From NCBI RefSeq assembly GCF_003589595.1, contig NW_020653945.1, positions 11,449,697 through 11,513,696 of the forward strand: a DNA stretch of 64,000 nucleotides. Reading direction: 5' to 3'. Shown in pieces: positions 54,318-64,000 of the stretch (positions are counted from its first letter, which is position 1; each line of letters starts with the position of its first letter). Under the pieces are notes generated by a model. That model did no database searches. It was not told the origin of the DNA and saw nothing but the letters and a program-made list of their open reading frames with translations. A program made the position numbers and the translations under genes. The DNA comes from Hyposmocoma kahamanoa. Taxonomy: Eukaryota > Arthropoda > Insecta > Lepidoptera > Cosmopterigidae.

Positions 54318-55232
54318 CAAGCGAAATAAATTTACAATTGAAAACGTCACATTCAAGCTATTGAGCGTTCACTACACTGACTTCCCTGAGAAGAACGAGC
54401 AAGAAACTCTAGGGATTGCTCTTTTCAAATAAGCTTAAATGCTATGGAATACACTTTGAATCAAATTTGTGTGGATTCTGGAGCAATGTCGTCTTTCCAT
54501 ACATCTTTATCTGACACGTAGTCTTAAATTTTGTAATATGACTTTTCAATCAAAATATTTTTAATGTAGTTTTTAAACTTAGGAAATGATAATCTTAATG
54601 TCTGCTCCGGAATCTTATTGTAAAAACGTATACAGTTCCCCACAAAAGAGTCGTTTACCTTGGTTAAACGAAATCGTGGTACCATGAGTTTGGACTTAGC
54701 TCTAAGGTTAATATTATGGATATCTTCTTTCTTATTGAAATTATTTATATTTTTACGGGCATATAAAATATTTCAGTAAATGTGCTGTGATGGCACAGTC
54801 ATGATACCACTCTCCTTAAACTTTTCTCTGAGAGAAACCCGAGAGCTTAAACGGTACACAGAACGAATCGCTCGTTTTTGCAATACAAATATGGTTTGAA
54901 TATCTGCCGCTTTACCCCACATGAGAATCCCCTAGGAATTTATACTATGGAAGTAACAAAACTAAACTAGTCTAGCAGTACTAACATCGGTAAGCTTACA
55001 TATTCTGCGGACTGCGCATGCAGCGGAGCTTTATCTGCTGGCCAAGAAGATATATCTGGAAATCATTGAAGTTTACTATCTATGGTCACTCCTAACTCCA
55101 GCTTTATTAACAAGGTCTAACTTTTCTCCGTTTATTTCTATGCTTGGACTAGTCGATTTTACGTTAGGTAACTAAAATTTAACACATTTTGTCTTCTTGG
55201 CATTAAGCAATAAATTGTTAGCATTAAATGTA
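54318..55232 (-). mobile_element. jockey LINE 3' part, decayed
   Basis: The 3' UTR words (TTGAAAACGTCACATTCAAG, AGAACGAGCAAGAAACTCTA) lead into antisense C-terminal coding (GCGATTCGTTCTGTGTACCG, 'RIRSVYRL'-type) and the thumb region (CGATTTTACGTTAGGTAACT; same as 21636). It has several indels and an internal deletion near 55045. It is older than the copy at 43321. Confidence 0.85.
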
Positions 55233-55935
55233 GTCGGCCACGCCGGAGCAAGTAAGTAAAGTGTAGATTAATTTGTAGAGCTGGGCATGCAAACAAAAAA
55301 AAACAAGTATGTGCGAGGATTCTGAGAGTGTCTCTAGCTGACGCTCGGAACTTTGTATACGGAGTCATTACACTATTTAATGTAGACTTTTCGTGCGAAA
55401 AAGAAGTGTGTTTCTTGTCGGTTCTTATTGCACAGACATAAAGATGCCCAGAGATTTGAACGATTTTTTGACGATCGGCACATATCGATCTACAAAAATA
55501 CGATTTACAAAAAATACGATACTGGTCGTCTCTTGCTTACAAACTTATTCGTTTGATTTGATCACACCTTAAACCTTCTTTTTCTGATCGGCTTAAAGCA
55601 ACTCCGTGTAGACAAATGTGGATTATAATATTTACTCAGCACACCACACATATCGTACCCTTGGTGTAATAAAGCCACAAGTGATCATACGTTAAAAGTG
55701 CTTTTATTATGAACGTCATAAAAATAATAAGTATAATAATTAAAATCATAACAAAGCTAGTAGAGTTCTGACATCGAAAAGCGACATCTGCGCTAGCTGT
55801 GACACCTACAAAGGTATTGGCTGCGGTGAGGGTTTTCAAAAAAATCTCTCACTAGATATCACTAGCGGCGACGAATACCGGAAGTTAGTACAAAGATCTA
55901 TAACAAAGACACACAGGATAATTTCGACAACTCGG
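55233..55935. other. no gene recognised
   Basis: No supported features. GGCCACGCCGGAGCAAGTAA at 55232 marks the LINE break. Confidence 0.35.
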
Positions 55936-56062
55936 TAACTTGACCTGTGGCTCAGTTGGTAAGAGCAATGCTACGGTGCAGCATGGTCGTGAGTTCAAGT
56001 CCCACCGGGTAGAAGAAATTTTTCTACGTGTTTGATCTTTGTATTAATAATCATAATAAAAC
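55936..56062 (+). mobile_element. tRNA-derived SINE-2, copy 2 (best tRNA-like head)
   Basis: GGCTCAGTTGGTAAGAGC is an intact D-arm/A box, ATGCT/AGCAT an anticodon stem, and GTGAGTTCAAGTCCCAC a T arm/B box with one mismatch. The loop lacks the conserved U33 and the acceptor stem is imperfect, so it is not a functional tRNA. The 3' tail GATCTTTGTATTAATAAT is shared with the other SINE-2 copies. Confidence 0.8.
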
Positions 56063-56493
56063 TCCACTAGTTTTTTCACAAAAAATCTCAAATAAAGCAT
56101 AAAACAGTAATGGATTAATTGCATTCCCTAGACTTTTTAAATCTCTCTCTGAAATGTTAGTCATATTACAGATTACACCGACAGCGTGATATTATTATGC
56201 GCAAATTTTGTTCACTTAGTCTGGCGCAAAGCTAGTCTTTAAGTTAACAATATGCATAATATCTTGTTTACTCTAGAATATGCGCTGTGGCTTATGAAAT
56301 CCAGATCAACACACATTTCCATACATTGTAACTATTAAGGTTTAGTAACTCAATATTTGCGTTTGTTTTTACCTCATAGGTGGAGTTTTTAAGCTTTAAC
56401 ACACAGCGTATCGGATAAAATATATATATATAGTAACTTATACAAGCCGAGAGTGCTGCTGTCGCAATTTACATTTATCTACATTTATCTATG
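56063..56493. other. no gene recognised
   Basis: AT-rich DNA without features. Confidence 0.4.
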
Positions 56494-56791
56494 TGTAGTA
56501 GAGCTCCATATGAAAGAGTTCGTCCGGGGAAGTACTGCCACCTTACCTATTTCTGCCGCCAAGCAGTAATGTCAGCATTACTGTATTTCGGTTTTGAATG
56601 GTAAGGGTGCTGGTGAAATTACAGGCACATGAGACTTGTCATCTTATGTCTCAAAGTGACAGGCGCAGTGGCAGTGCCCCCCTGATCTTTGCGATTTAAA
56701 GCTCTGTGGCACTGCAACTGTTATGGACAAGCGTGTAGCTTAACCATCAGGCGCACGACTTGTTCGTGTCGTCACTTGATATTATAAAAAA
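56494..56791 (+). repeat. repeat A, copy 11 (closest to the consensus)
   Basis: GTAGTAGAGCTCCATATGAA, GGGGAAGTACTGCCACCTTA, AAGCAGTAATGTCAGCATTA, GGTAAGGGTGCTGGTGAAAT, GTGACAGGCGCAGTGGCAGT, GACTTGTTCGTGTCGTCACT-TGATATTATAAAAAA. All blocks are present in order. Confidence 0.93.
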
Positions 56792-57397
56792 GTGTAGATT
56801 TTACGTCAAACTTTATAAACTAAGATTAATAATTTATAGTATAAAATTAATAATATAAGAAAATAATATATATATTTAGTAATAATATAAACTAAGTTAC
56901 CCAAATCTTATATGCTATGTCGTCAAAATATGTTATAAGGTATTGACAATTATTGCAAAGTTCCAGATTATTTTTATGTTCTAATTAATTCATCATAACA
57001 AGTTGACGGGCTGTAGTAGAAATACCAAAGTTAAGCTTGGAGGAAATTTATCTACTCAAGTAGAACTTTACTTTGTGAACACAACTTTACCAAGACAGTA
57101 GTGAATTTCGTAGAATACACGGTGAAGAGTTTCGAAATATCTTGATTGAACGAGGTTCTTTTGCAATTTTCTCGCCTTACTTTATATAACTTCGAACGAT
57201 TTATTTATCATCGTTTATGTACGTAGACGTCATAGAAATACAACCATTAGTTTAAACAGTTTATTTTACAAATTATTTCACAATATTTTTATTGCATAAT
57301 GTACAAAATTAAATCTTTGTTGAATGTCACAATGTTTCACCACTATGATATTCAAATTTGTTTTGTGAAATTATTCCACTACTTTCTTAAAATTATT
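56792..57397. other. no gene recognised
   Basis: AT-rich DNA without features. Confidence 0.4.
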
Positions 57398-57597
57398 AAT
57401 ATAAAGATCGAACAGTTAGAAAAAATTCATTCGATCCGGCCGGATTCGGACCGATGCCTCCTAGCAAACCGTGCTAGACGCTATGCCAACTAAGCCACGG
57501 AAAGAGCCAGTGGACCTCACGAATTGTTCTATGTGCTTGTTGTCGGATCTGTGTATTTGGTTTTTTAAACGACTTTTTTTAGTCTTATCGTCATCTA
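57398..57597 (-). mobile_element. tRNA-derived SINE-2, copy 3
   Basis: Minus strand: TTTCCGTGGCTTAGTTGGCA, GGTTTGCTAGGAGGCATCGG, TCCGAATCCGGCCGGATCGA, then AATTTTTTCTAACTGTTCGA-TCTTTATATTAATAAT. Similar in length and order to copy 1. Confidence 0.85.
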
Positions 57598-58245
57598 TGT
57601 ATAAAATTGTTCAGCATTTCTGAAGAGGAATAAATGAAACAAAATAGGCAATTTACAAACGTCAACATTTTTAATAATACCGGCCTTAATTAAATTTTTA
57701 AAACAACCCACGGCATGCGTATTTTTTGCGGCAGCAATTAATTAGGTGTTGTTGTGTTGTTTGCGTTATGCGAATTTTCTTTCACCTAATTTCCCTGGAG
57801 GAAACGCGGGAAAAATATTGAAATAAATTGAACACGCTATATCGTGACCATTAATTTTGCTAATTACACTAAAATTTCGGTCACCGAGCGAACCAATGCT
57901 CCAAGGATTCCTCACCCGTCCCGGCCCGCAGCCGTCACACCGCTCGCTTTCTCCCTCGTGCAGTTTTCACTTCATTAAACCGGTGCGGGTGCGTACTTTG
58001 GCCAGAATTATCGCGACATCAATTATGGTTCCACCTAAGAATACCACGAAACCCCCACCTCATAATTTTTTAAAATAAGGTAGGTGTAGTAGGTAGGTAG
58101 GTGTAGATGGTAGACAGCCAGAGTACATGTTGTTAAGGCAAATTTGCGGTTTAAACGTCCAAGAAGTTGTATTGTTGTTTACGTAATGTATTCCTCTGTA
58201 GTAGAGTTTGTAAGTCGTATGCAACACACCGTTACAGCAAATATA
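57598..58245. other. no gene; GC-rich patch 57880-58050
   Basis: The patch contains CCCGTCCCGGCCCGCAGCCG and is open in one plus frame (73 codons) without motifs. 58079-58107 is a GTAGGTAGGT microsatellite. Confidence 0.35.
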
Positions 58246-58975
58246 CATCTTGCTTGAATCCACGACACGTGCTAGTGAACGTGAAGCGTGTAGCCACTGG
58301 CTACACGCTTTCCCCTCTGCCAGTGACGGTACCTTCCTGAGCGCCGAGATCATTCGCATAGTTGCAGGCCTTTGCCTTGGTGTTCCAGTTTGCTCCCCTC
58401 ATCGGAGTCCTTGCGGCAAAAACGTAAGTTCTCTGGGTCACCACGGCCTTTCCTGCCAGCTGAGTGCCGGCCGTATCTCCCGACATGCAGCCTTCAACGA
58501 CATCATCCGCCGGGACTTAGCCACTGTTAACTTGCCTGCTATACTCGAGCCAACCGGCATGTCGCGAACAGATGGCAAACGCCCGGACGGAATGACTCTC
58601 ATCCCTTGGAGTATGGGCCGGGCACTGGTGTGGGACGCCACATGTGCCGAAACACTTGCCAAATCCCATCTCCAGCACGCCAGCAAGAGGGCTGGCTCCG
58701 CAGCTGAGCTGGCGGAAAGAATAAAAAGTGATAATCTCGAGTCCGACTACCTATTTACAGCCTTTGAAGTCGAAACTTTTGGCCCGTGGGGTCCCAGTGC
58801 CCTTCATCTGTACAAAATTAAATCGAAAAAATTAATAGACTGTCTGGGAAACTCAAGCTACCTTGCCCAACGCATTAGCATAGCAATACAAAGGGGGAAC
58901 GCTGCCAGCATCTTGGGCACCTTGCCGCGGGGACCCAATATTATTCATTTAATTTAAAAATCCTAGTTTTACTTT
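58246..58975 (+). mobile_element. C-terminal part of a reverse-transcriptase-type (RLE-like) retroelement
   Basis: The fragment encodes only the last roughly 230 residues of a larger element protein. The 5' edge is at about 58246, where the sequence changes from AT-rich non-coding to GC-rich coding. The 3' edge lies shortly after the stop at 58957. The base composition is clearly different from the flanks. No reverse transcriptase core is in the window. Confidence 0.7.
58250..58957 (+). CDS. RLE-like C-terminal domain with Cys/His knuckle
   Basis: A 235-codon uninterrupted frame. Residues 10-44 (EREACSHWLHAFPSASDGTF...RIVAGLCLG) and 47-69 (C48, C55, H64/H65, C69 in CGKNVSSLGHHGLSC) form a Cys/His knuckle. 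GRISRHAAFNDIIRRDL follows. Then KRPDGMTLIP (P112-D113) and RALVWDATCAETLAKSH (D129) give a PD...D-x-T arrangement like restriction-like endonucleases, then ETFGPWGPSALHLYKI and RISIAIQRGNAASILGT. This block order is what I recall at the end of reverse-transcriptase proteins in many animals. R2/NeSL-type elements also place a CCHC knuckle before such a nuclease. Assignment to a clade and nuclease activity are inferences. Confidence 0.65.
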   Translation: MLESTTRASEREACSHWLHAFPSASDGTFLSAEIIRIVAGLCLGVPVCSPHRSPCGKNVSSLGHHGLSCQLSAGRISRHAAFNDIIRRDLATVNLPAILEPTGMSRTDGKRPDGMTLIPWSMGRALVWDATCAETLAKSHLQHASKRAGSAAELAERIKSDNLESDYLFTAFEVETFGPWGPSALHLYKIKSKKLIDCLGNSSYLAQRISIAIQRGNAASILGTLPRGPNIIHLI

Positions 58976-59080
58976 CTAGTGTTTAAGCGTTTATTGTCTT
59001 TTATACCTTAAATTGCATATTATCAAAATAAAAATACAAAAAATCACCTTAGCATCTAATAATCTCAGTAAAAAATACTA
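58976..59080. other. no feature
   Basis: AT-rich spacer between the RLE-like fragment and repeat B. Confidence 0.4.
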
Positions 59081-59312
59081 AAAAACCTACCTCGTAAGTT
59101 CGTACCTCAACATCTATTTGCCAAGTGTTATCGAAACCGGTCACCTGAATGTGCGCGAAACCGGATTCAGCCCTTAGTTTGCCTCCCTTAGAGGTGAAAT
59201 ATTTTCTTCAAATTTAAATGGGTCCAATACTGAGGTCTCCTTTTTCCAACATAAAAATAATCATCAAAATCGGTTCACAAAACAGAGTTATCGCGTAACA
59301 TACATACAACAA
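59081..59312 (-). repeat. repeat B, copy 7 (one terminus decayed)
   Basis: AAAAAACCTACCTCGTAAGT (decayed TIR), GGATTCAGCCCTTAGTTTGC, TTAGAGGTGAAATATTTTCT, GTTATCGCGTAACATACATA. The far terminus is absent. Confidence 0.85.
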
Positions 59313-61145
59313 CATTTATAGGATGTTTAGAAAATTTCTTCAGAAAATTACGCTGTATGTAATGTTTTTTTGCGCTGTCGTATGGTTTGTTTGTTTTGTT
59401 CTTTGTATACATTATAATTTGGTTATAATTTCCTTTTATTGTTTTATTCAGAAGTGTTTACAAAAAAAAGTTTGTTAGTTTACAAAAAAGAAACACAAAA
59501 AACAGCGAATAAAAACTAATAACAGATTTATCCATCGCTGCCATTGTCAGGCGTCCAACAAAAGAATTAATATAAAATTCTTATGTGCAAATTACGCTGC
59601 TTACAATTAAAACTATTCAATCGTTCAGTTCACCAAAACATTACTCAGAAATTTATAGGTTAACTGAATCAACTTAAATGAGAACTCTTCATTGCATAAA
59701 TGCAGGTTATCGAGTAACACAGTAGCTAAATCGTAATCGTTACAATTGGGCCATTTGTTCACTACGCTGCAAACATTTTGAAATTACGTTCCTATTTTAT
59801 TTTGATATTTATCTTTGTTGTTCTTTATAGAATGCCATAACATTTATCACAATGATTCCTAATTTTGTTCGAAATAATCTGGCGACCTTAGGAAATACAT
59901 TAAAGCGTTACTCTATTGGTATTGGTAACAAATAATCAATTTAATCATATCTGAAATAACTACAAAAAGTGACGCAACACAATTTTATGTAAAGAGTTAA
60001 ATTTTAATATTTTAATTTCATTATTATTGTAATGTAAGTAAGTAATCATAAGTTCCTCTCTCAAATTGTTACATCCTGCAGTGCCCTAATGGGTTCCATA
60101 TGAACACATGTAAGTATAGTAAGATCCCTTATAAAATATGGTGCAATTAATTAATAAAAGAAATAAATGAAAAACTAGTCAGGGCATTCAAGTCTAGAAG
60201 CAGTAGCATGTCGCTGTTGAGTAGAGACCTGCTCTTGGCAATTATGCAATATTCAAGTTTAACCCTTCGTAGAGCTTGAGCTTAAAATCAGCCTCTCGGG
60301 AGGATATTACTGTTAATTTATTAAAATTATTAACATTTTCGGGTTTCGGTCAGAATGTAATTGAAATCCATAATTGAAACCTATCTCAGGTATGATTTAT
60401 GTAAAGAATCACGTTTATTAGAAGGATTATGAACCTTATCTACATACAATGGTGCATATCAAGTAATACTCTTGTTTTTAGAAAACGATGCGTTTAGACT
60501 CAATTAGCGTAAATGAATTTGAGTTTTTTTTAGCTCTAACGAAAGCATTCAGGCAAATTTCCATAGTCTCTAAAAAATTGTACTTTACACCTTATTTTTT
60601 GTTACCTAATACCAAAATTCTAAGTCTCTAAGGCGTAAACTATTAAAAAAGAAGAACAAGTCACATTACAAGCATAGGCATAAAAGCCATCTTTCTTTGT
60701 ATGCTCTTTATAATCCTCTTCAAACGTCTTCTGAAATTTTTAGTTAAATTATGTTGATCTCAGTAGCTGTTGAGTAATTTGTTTGTCAGTCGGCAATTAG
60801 TTACAAGCCGTAAGTTTTATAACAGTAATTAAACTTTTCCTGCTTACTACGACACTTTCATAAATATACAACTCTGACAATTTTGTTTAAAAATATTTTG
60901 CGAAAAACAACACCAACGACACTGGAAAGATACAACGTGCAACTTGCTTTTGGAAAATATTACAGGAGAGCGATTTAAAGTATTTTTTTTTAAATCATTC
61001 TCCAATTTCTTATAGGTATGGAAAAGCTGAAACTTTTCTAGTTTTCCATATAACAAATAAAATTAGAGTTATAATAATATTTTCCAAATACAAGTTAGAC
61101 GTTGTACCTTTCCAGCGTCGAAATTATTATTACGTATAATCAGAA
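59313..61145. other. no gene recognised
   Basis: AT-rich DNA. No coding or recognised repeat is supported in this roughly 1.8-kb stretch. Confidence 0.4.
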
Positions 61146-61693
61146 TTTTGGAGAATCGTTGTACCGTGAATAGTGATTGGTACACGACCATTTGTTTGCC
61201 GGAAATTATTGACAAACTCCGTAAAAATAACCGTAAACGCCATATCATATTGCACCACGATAATGCCAGTTCTCACACGGCCAGACAGACAAATGAATTT
61301 TTGAAGGTGAACAACGTTGATCTTATGAGCCGTCACGCGTACAGTCCCGACCTGGTACCTTGTGACTTTTATTTATTTCCAAAAATTAAGAACCAGTTAC
61401 GCGGTCAACGTTTCTCAATAAGATTATTTATTTCCAAAAATTAAGAACCAGTTACGCGGTCAGCCTCTTCAGGTGATATTTTCATCATATTTTTCATACT
61501 CTGTCGAAGAGTATGAAAAATATGTTTCAGAGATTGTCACGGAGGAGTGGCATAAATGTTTTCAAAATTGGTTCATTCGTATAAAAAAGTGCATTAACGC
61601 TAACAGAGAATATTTTCAGAAACAATAAATTCATTTCTGACCATTTATAGTATTTTTTCTTATTCATTCCGGAAACTTATAGTTCGTCACACG
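61146..61693 (+). mobile_element. mariner copy 5, 5'-truncated, same rearrangement as copy 3
   Basis: Starts inside the transposase at TGGAGAATCGTTGTACCGTG and continues to the right end (CCGGAAACTTATAGTTCGTC) followed by TA (61694-61695). It carries the same duplication of the AAAAATTAAGAACCAGTTAC block (61381 and 61436) and the same inverted CAGCCTCTTCAGGTGAT segment followed by a CATACTCTGTCGAAGAGTATG palindrome as copy 3. A 98-codon frame (61148-61444) retains ILHHDNASSHTARQTNEFL and YSPDLVPCDFYLF. Confidence 0.94.
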
Positions 61694-61757
61694 TACAACC
61701 TTAGGTGATGTATTAATTTAGTAGTAATAAAAAAATCCGAAAAGTAAATTAAAAATT
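61694..61757 (+). repeat. flank shared with mariner copy 3 (paralogous insertion site)
   Basis: TACAACCTTAGGTGATGTAT-TAATTTAGTAGTAATAAAAA and CCGAAAAGTAAATTAAAAAT are, with few differences, the reverse complement of 18173-18232, which flanks the corresponding end of copy 3. Confidence 0.88.
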
Positions 61758-64000
61758 AGCTTGTTTAAAATATGAATATTACTGCGTAATTTACTAAGCT
61801 ACCGAAAACTTTTGTGAAAATAAAAATGCGGATACAGCCGAATGAAATATTAAATGCGCGTAACTCTACCAAGTTAATTTATATTTTACCGAAAACCGTT
61901 GTTAGCCTTTTTTATCGTAAATAACCTATAAATTTAAAAGCGACTTTATATATTTCATAAATTTTAGTGTTTGTTAAACTATTCTATCATACGGAAATGC
62001 TATTATGAGTAACATAAGGAACAACGTAGGAGCTCCTAAGCATTATCAAAAATTACTTCTACTCAATCACCATATAATATGACAGTTACATATTGAAAAA
62101 AAAAAAAATGCTTACAATGATATAATTTGACACTAAGTGGACGGAGGCAGTAGAAATGAGTAGCGGTGGGGGAAATTAATTTCTGTTCAGGCAGATATGT
62201 TCCCGTTTATATTAAAAATTTACTTCGAAGTCTAGGACGGTCGCTTCACAAACGTCTTAGATTCTAAACTGTATAGACCATATCGTTTCTGTCCAGAAGA
62301 ACTTTCGCGTCCGCGTAAAATTTTGAAAATGATAGTTTTGTTAGTTTTGTACCAAAGATCGATAAAAAATTGATAAGATAGCGTCGCGTTTGAAGCTGGT
62401 ACAAAGCGTCGTCGTCGCAGACCGAACTGTAGTAGTCATTTTCATTAAAATTGAGAGTTAGAAAGGCAAAGTAGTTGGCTCCTACAGTGTAGTAAAAACT
62501 TTTTTATAAAAGAATTATCGGTAAACTCGTATTATTTCTTTCGGAAGCTTAGTATATATTATTCCTTATACGTATTTAAGTAATATTTTTTAGAGTAAAG
62601 AACGTACAATGTTACTTTTGCGACAGTGTATAGGACACTAACTTCCAAAATACTGGTTTTAAATATTGAATTGAATCAAGACTTAAATAGGTGTTCTCAT
62701 AAACATCAAATATGGTCAAGGAAACAAAATAATTACGATAGTTTTTTGAAAACGAAAACGGTTTTGATTTTTCCTGAAAAATTGCGTTTTGTCCTTTACG
62801 TCAATTAAGTTTAAAGGTATCGAAATTCACGAAGCGCACCTTTCTATAACACTTTGGTCACGCAATAGCGCTCCTATACAACCATAGGTATGAAGTGCAG
62901 GACTTATATTTACTCACTTTCCTGAACGTACATACATAATTATATTGTTTCGGTATTGTGGCAAACAGGGTAAAAAACCCAAAAATGGGAAGCAGTAACG
63001 TAGCAATATTTTAACATAATACGTAGCCCTGTTCAAACTTTGAAAGCAGATTAACTAACCGTGGTCGCAATAATATTTTTTAATTTATTTATTTTTCACA
63101 AAGTCAACATAATAATAATACCACAGCACATTTCCAAAAATAGGAATTGTTTGGTATACCGCAAAGCACTGAGTCGCCCTTGTCATACGTTTTTGTTAAC
63201 TTGTGATTTGTGCTTTTGCTCTACAAAGGCATTATCCCTTGACGTGAAATGTTAAACTAATTTTAACGCAGGTGAGGCTAGGGGGTGCGAGAGGTGCGGG
63301 GGCGACAAAGGACCATCAGATAAACGCCAAGCGACAGCTTCCTCCCAACCTTGTCCTGACTACCCTCATATACTTATACTTATGCACACACCCTTATCGT
63401 TATTAGACTTAGTGGAAACCCCAGTCAAAGTTGAAATTACGTAGATATTAGTCACGTAACATATGCGTCAGCACCGTAATACACATTACGTATTTTCCCT
63501 TTATGTTTTGGGCAAAGCTTCCAACGTTTAGTATAAAAAGAATACCGATAACCCAGTTCAGATGGTTATTATGCCATTAACAGTGGAACGAGCTGCACAT
63601 ATAATTTATAATGACCGTGTTTTGTCAGTATCTGTGTATTATTTTGTTGACGTCTACTGAACTATTGATGTATTGGTGATACCATCAACATTTTTACTGT
63701 CATACCTAGGAACTGGAAGACTATACAGAATATTAACCGGACTCGGCTCAGTCGGGAGAAGAATAATAATGCGGGTCGGACAACGTTTGTAATACAAATG
63801 TTGAATAGACACTTTGTCCTCTCATTCGTATTTTTATACGAGTATTCGTTGGCGGAGAGGCATTCTTGGTCGTGACAAAAATTGCGAAAATATACCGGAT
63901 GTACTTGTTAAGGGATTATCCTCCGTTCATTACACTTCGTGTGATTCTGAGTCTCTATTTTGCATTTTGTGTACGAGTTTCTCTAACATTTTGACGTACT
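61758..64000. other. no gene recognised
   Basis: Mostly AT-rich. 63262-63300 (GAGGCTAGGGGGTGCGAGAG) could encode a GCERCGGDKG Cys-pair like a LINE C-terminal knuckle, but the piece is too short to call. Confidence 0.35.

Noticed and set aside
55941..56012. Functional tRNA gene
   Set aside because: A and B boxes are good, but U33 is missing, the acceptor and T stems have mismatches, and the 3' tail matches SINE-2 copies elsewhere.
63262..63345. LINE C-terminal Cys knuckle (GCERCGGDKG)
   Set aside because: Too short, with no supporting upstream or downstream LINE coding.
1..64000. CRISPR array, prophage, operon or bacterial gene
   Set aside because: No regularly spaced short repeats, no long bacterial-type ORFs, no Shine-Dalgarno-spaced genes; all coding matches are animal mobile elements or host-like fragments.

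Overview
The window looks like a repeat-rich, AT-rich stretch of a lepidopteran (moth or butterfly) nuclear genome, probably intergenic or intronic. The evidence is the repeat types: several mariner (DD34D) copies, 5'-truncated jockey, CR1, I/R1 and RTE-like LINEs, tRNA-derived SINEs, and a dense set of foldback and MITE elements. I see no complete host gene, no bacterial or viral gene, no CRISPR array and no intact tRNA or rRNA gene. There are no operons; the coding content is almost entirely mobile-element protein.

Layout. 1-5.9 kb: a roughly 101-bp tandem repeat split by a SINE, a candidate host exon on the minus strand (1877-2049), a TIR-type repeat (here 'repeat B') and the first copy of a roughly 290-bp interspersed repeat ('repeat A'). 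5.9-7.1 kb: a decayed mariner. 8-17 kb: mostly unannotated AT-rich DNA with foldback elements, including one with a 13-bp target-site duplication and two tandem PIF/Harbinger-like MITEs. 17.8-20.1 kb: two mariner copies, one carrying a 512-bp insertion. 20-25.5 kb: SINEs, MITEs and the 3' end of an RTE-like LINE. 26.8-28.1 kb: a nearly full-length mariner. 30-32 kb: repeats plus a cytochrome P450-like coding fragment.

33.8-38.4 kb: two LINEs on the minus strand, an I/R1-like element with RNase H and the 3' part of a jockey/CR1-like element that abuts it. 41.2-44.9 kb: a decayed jockey/CR1-like LINE (+) and a jockey LINE (-) that keeps a 456-codon open reverse transcriptase frame, the best preserved ORF here. 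45-58 kb: MITEs, SINEs, repeat A/B copies and jockey 3' fragments. 58.2-59 kb: an open frame for the C-terminus of a reverse-transcriptase-type protein with a Cys/His knuckle and a PD...D motif resembling a restriction-like endonuclease. 61.1-61.7 kb: a truncated mariner sharing an unusual rearrangement and flank with the copy at 18.2-20.1 kb.

How it works together: the autonomous elements (mariner transposase, LINE reverse transcriptases) would have mobilised the non-autonomous SINEs and MITEs, but most copies seen here are broken. The most informative observations are the two mariner copies sharing a scar and flank, tandem MITEs sharing a TTA target site, foldback elements with a shared GAAACGTCG-type core, the P450 fragment, and the orphan RLE-like C-terminus.
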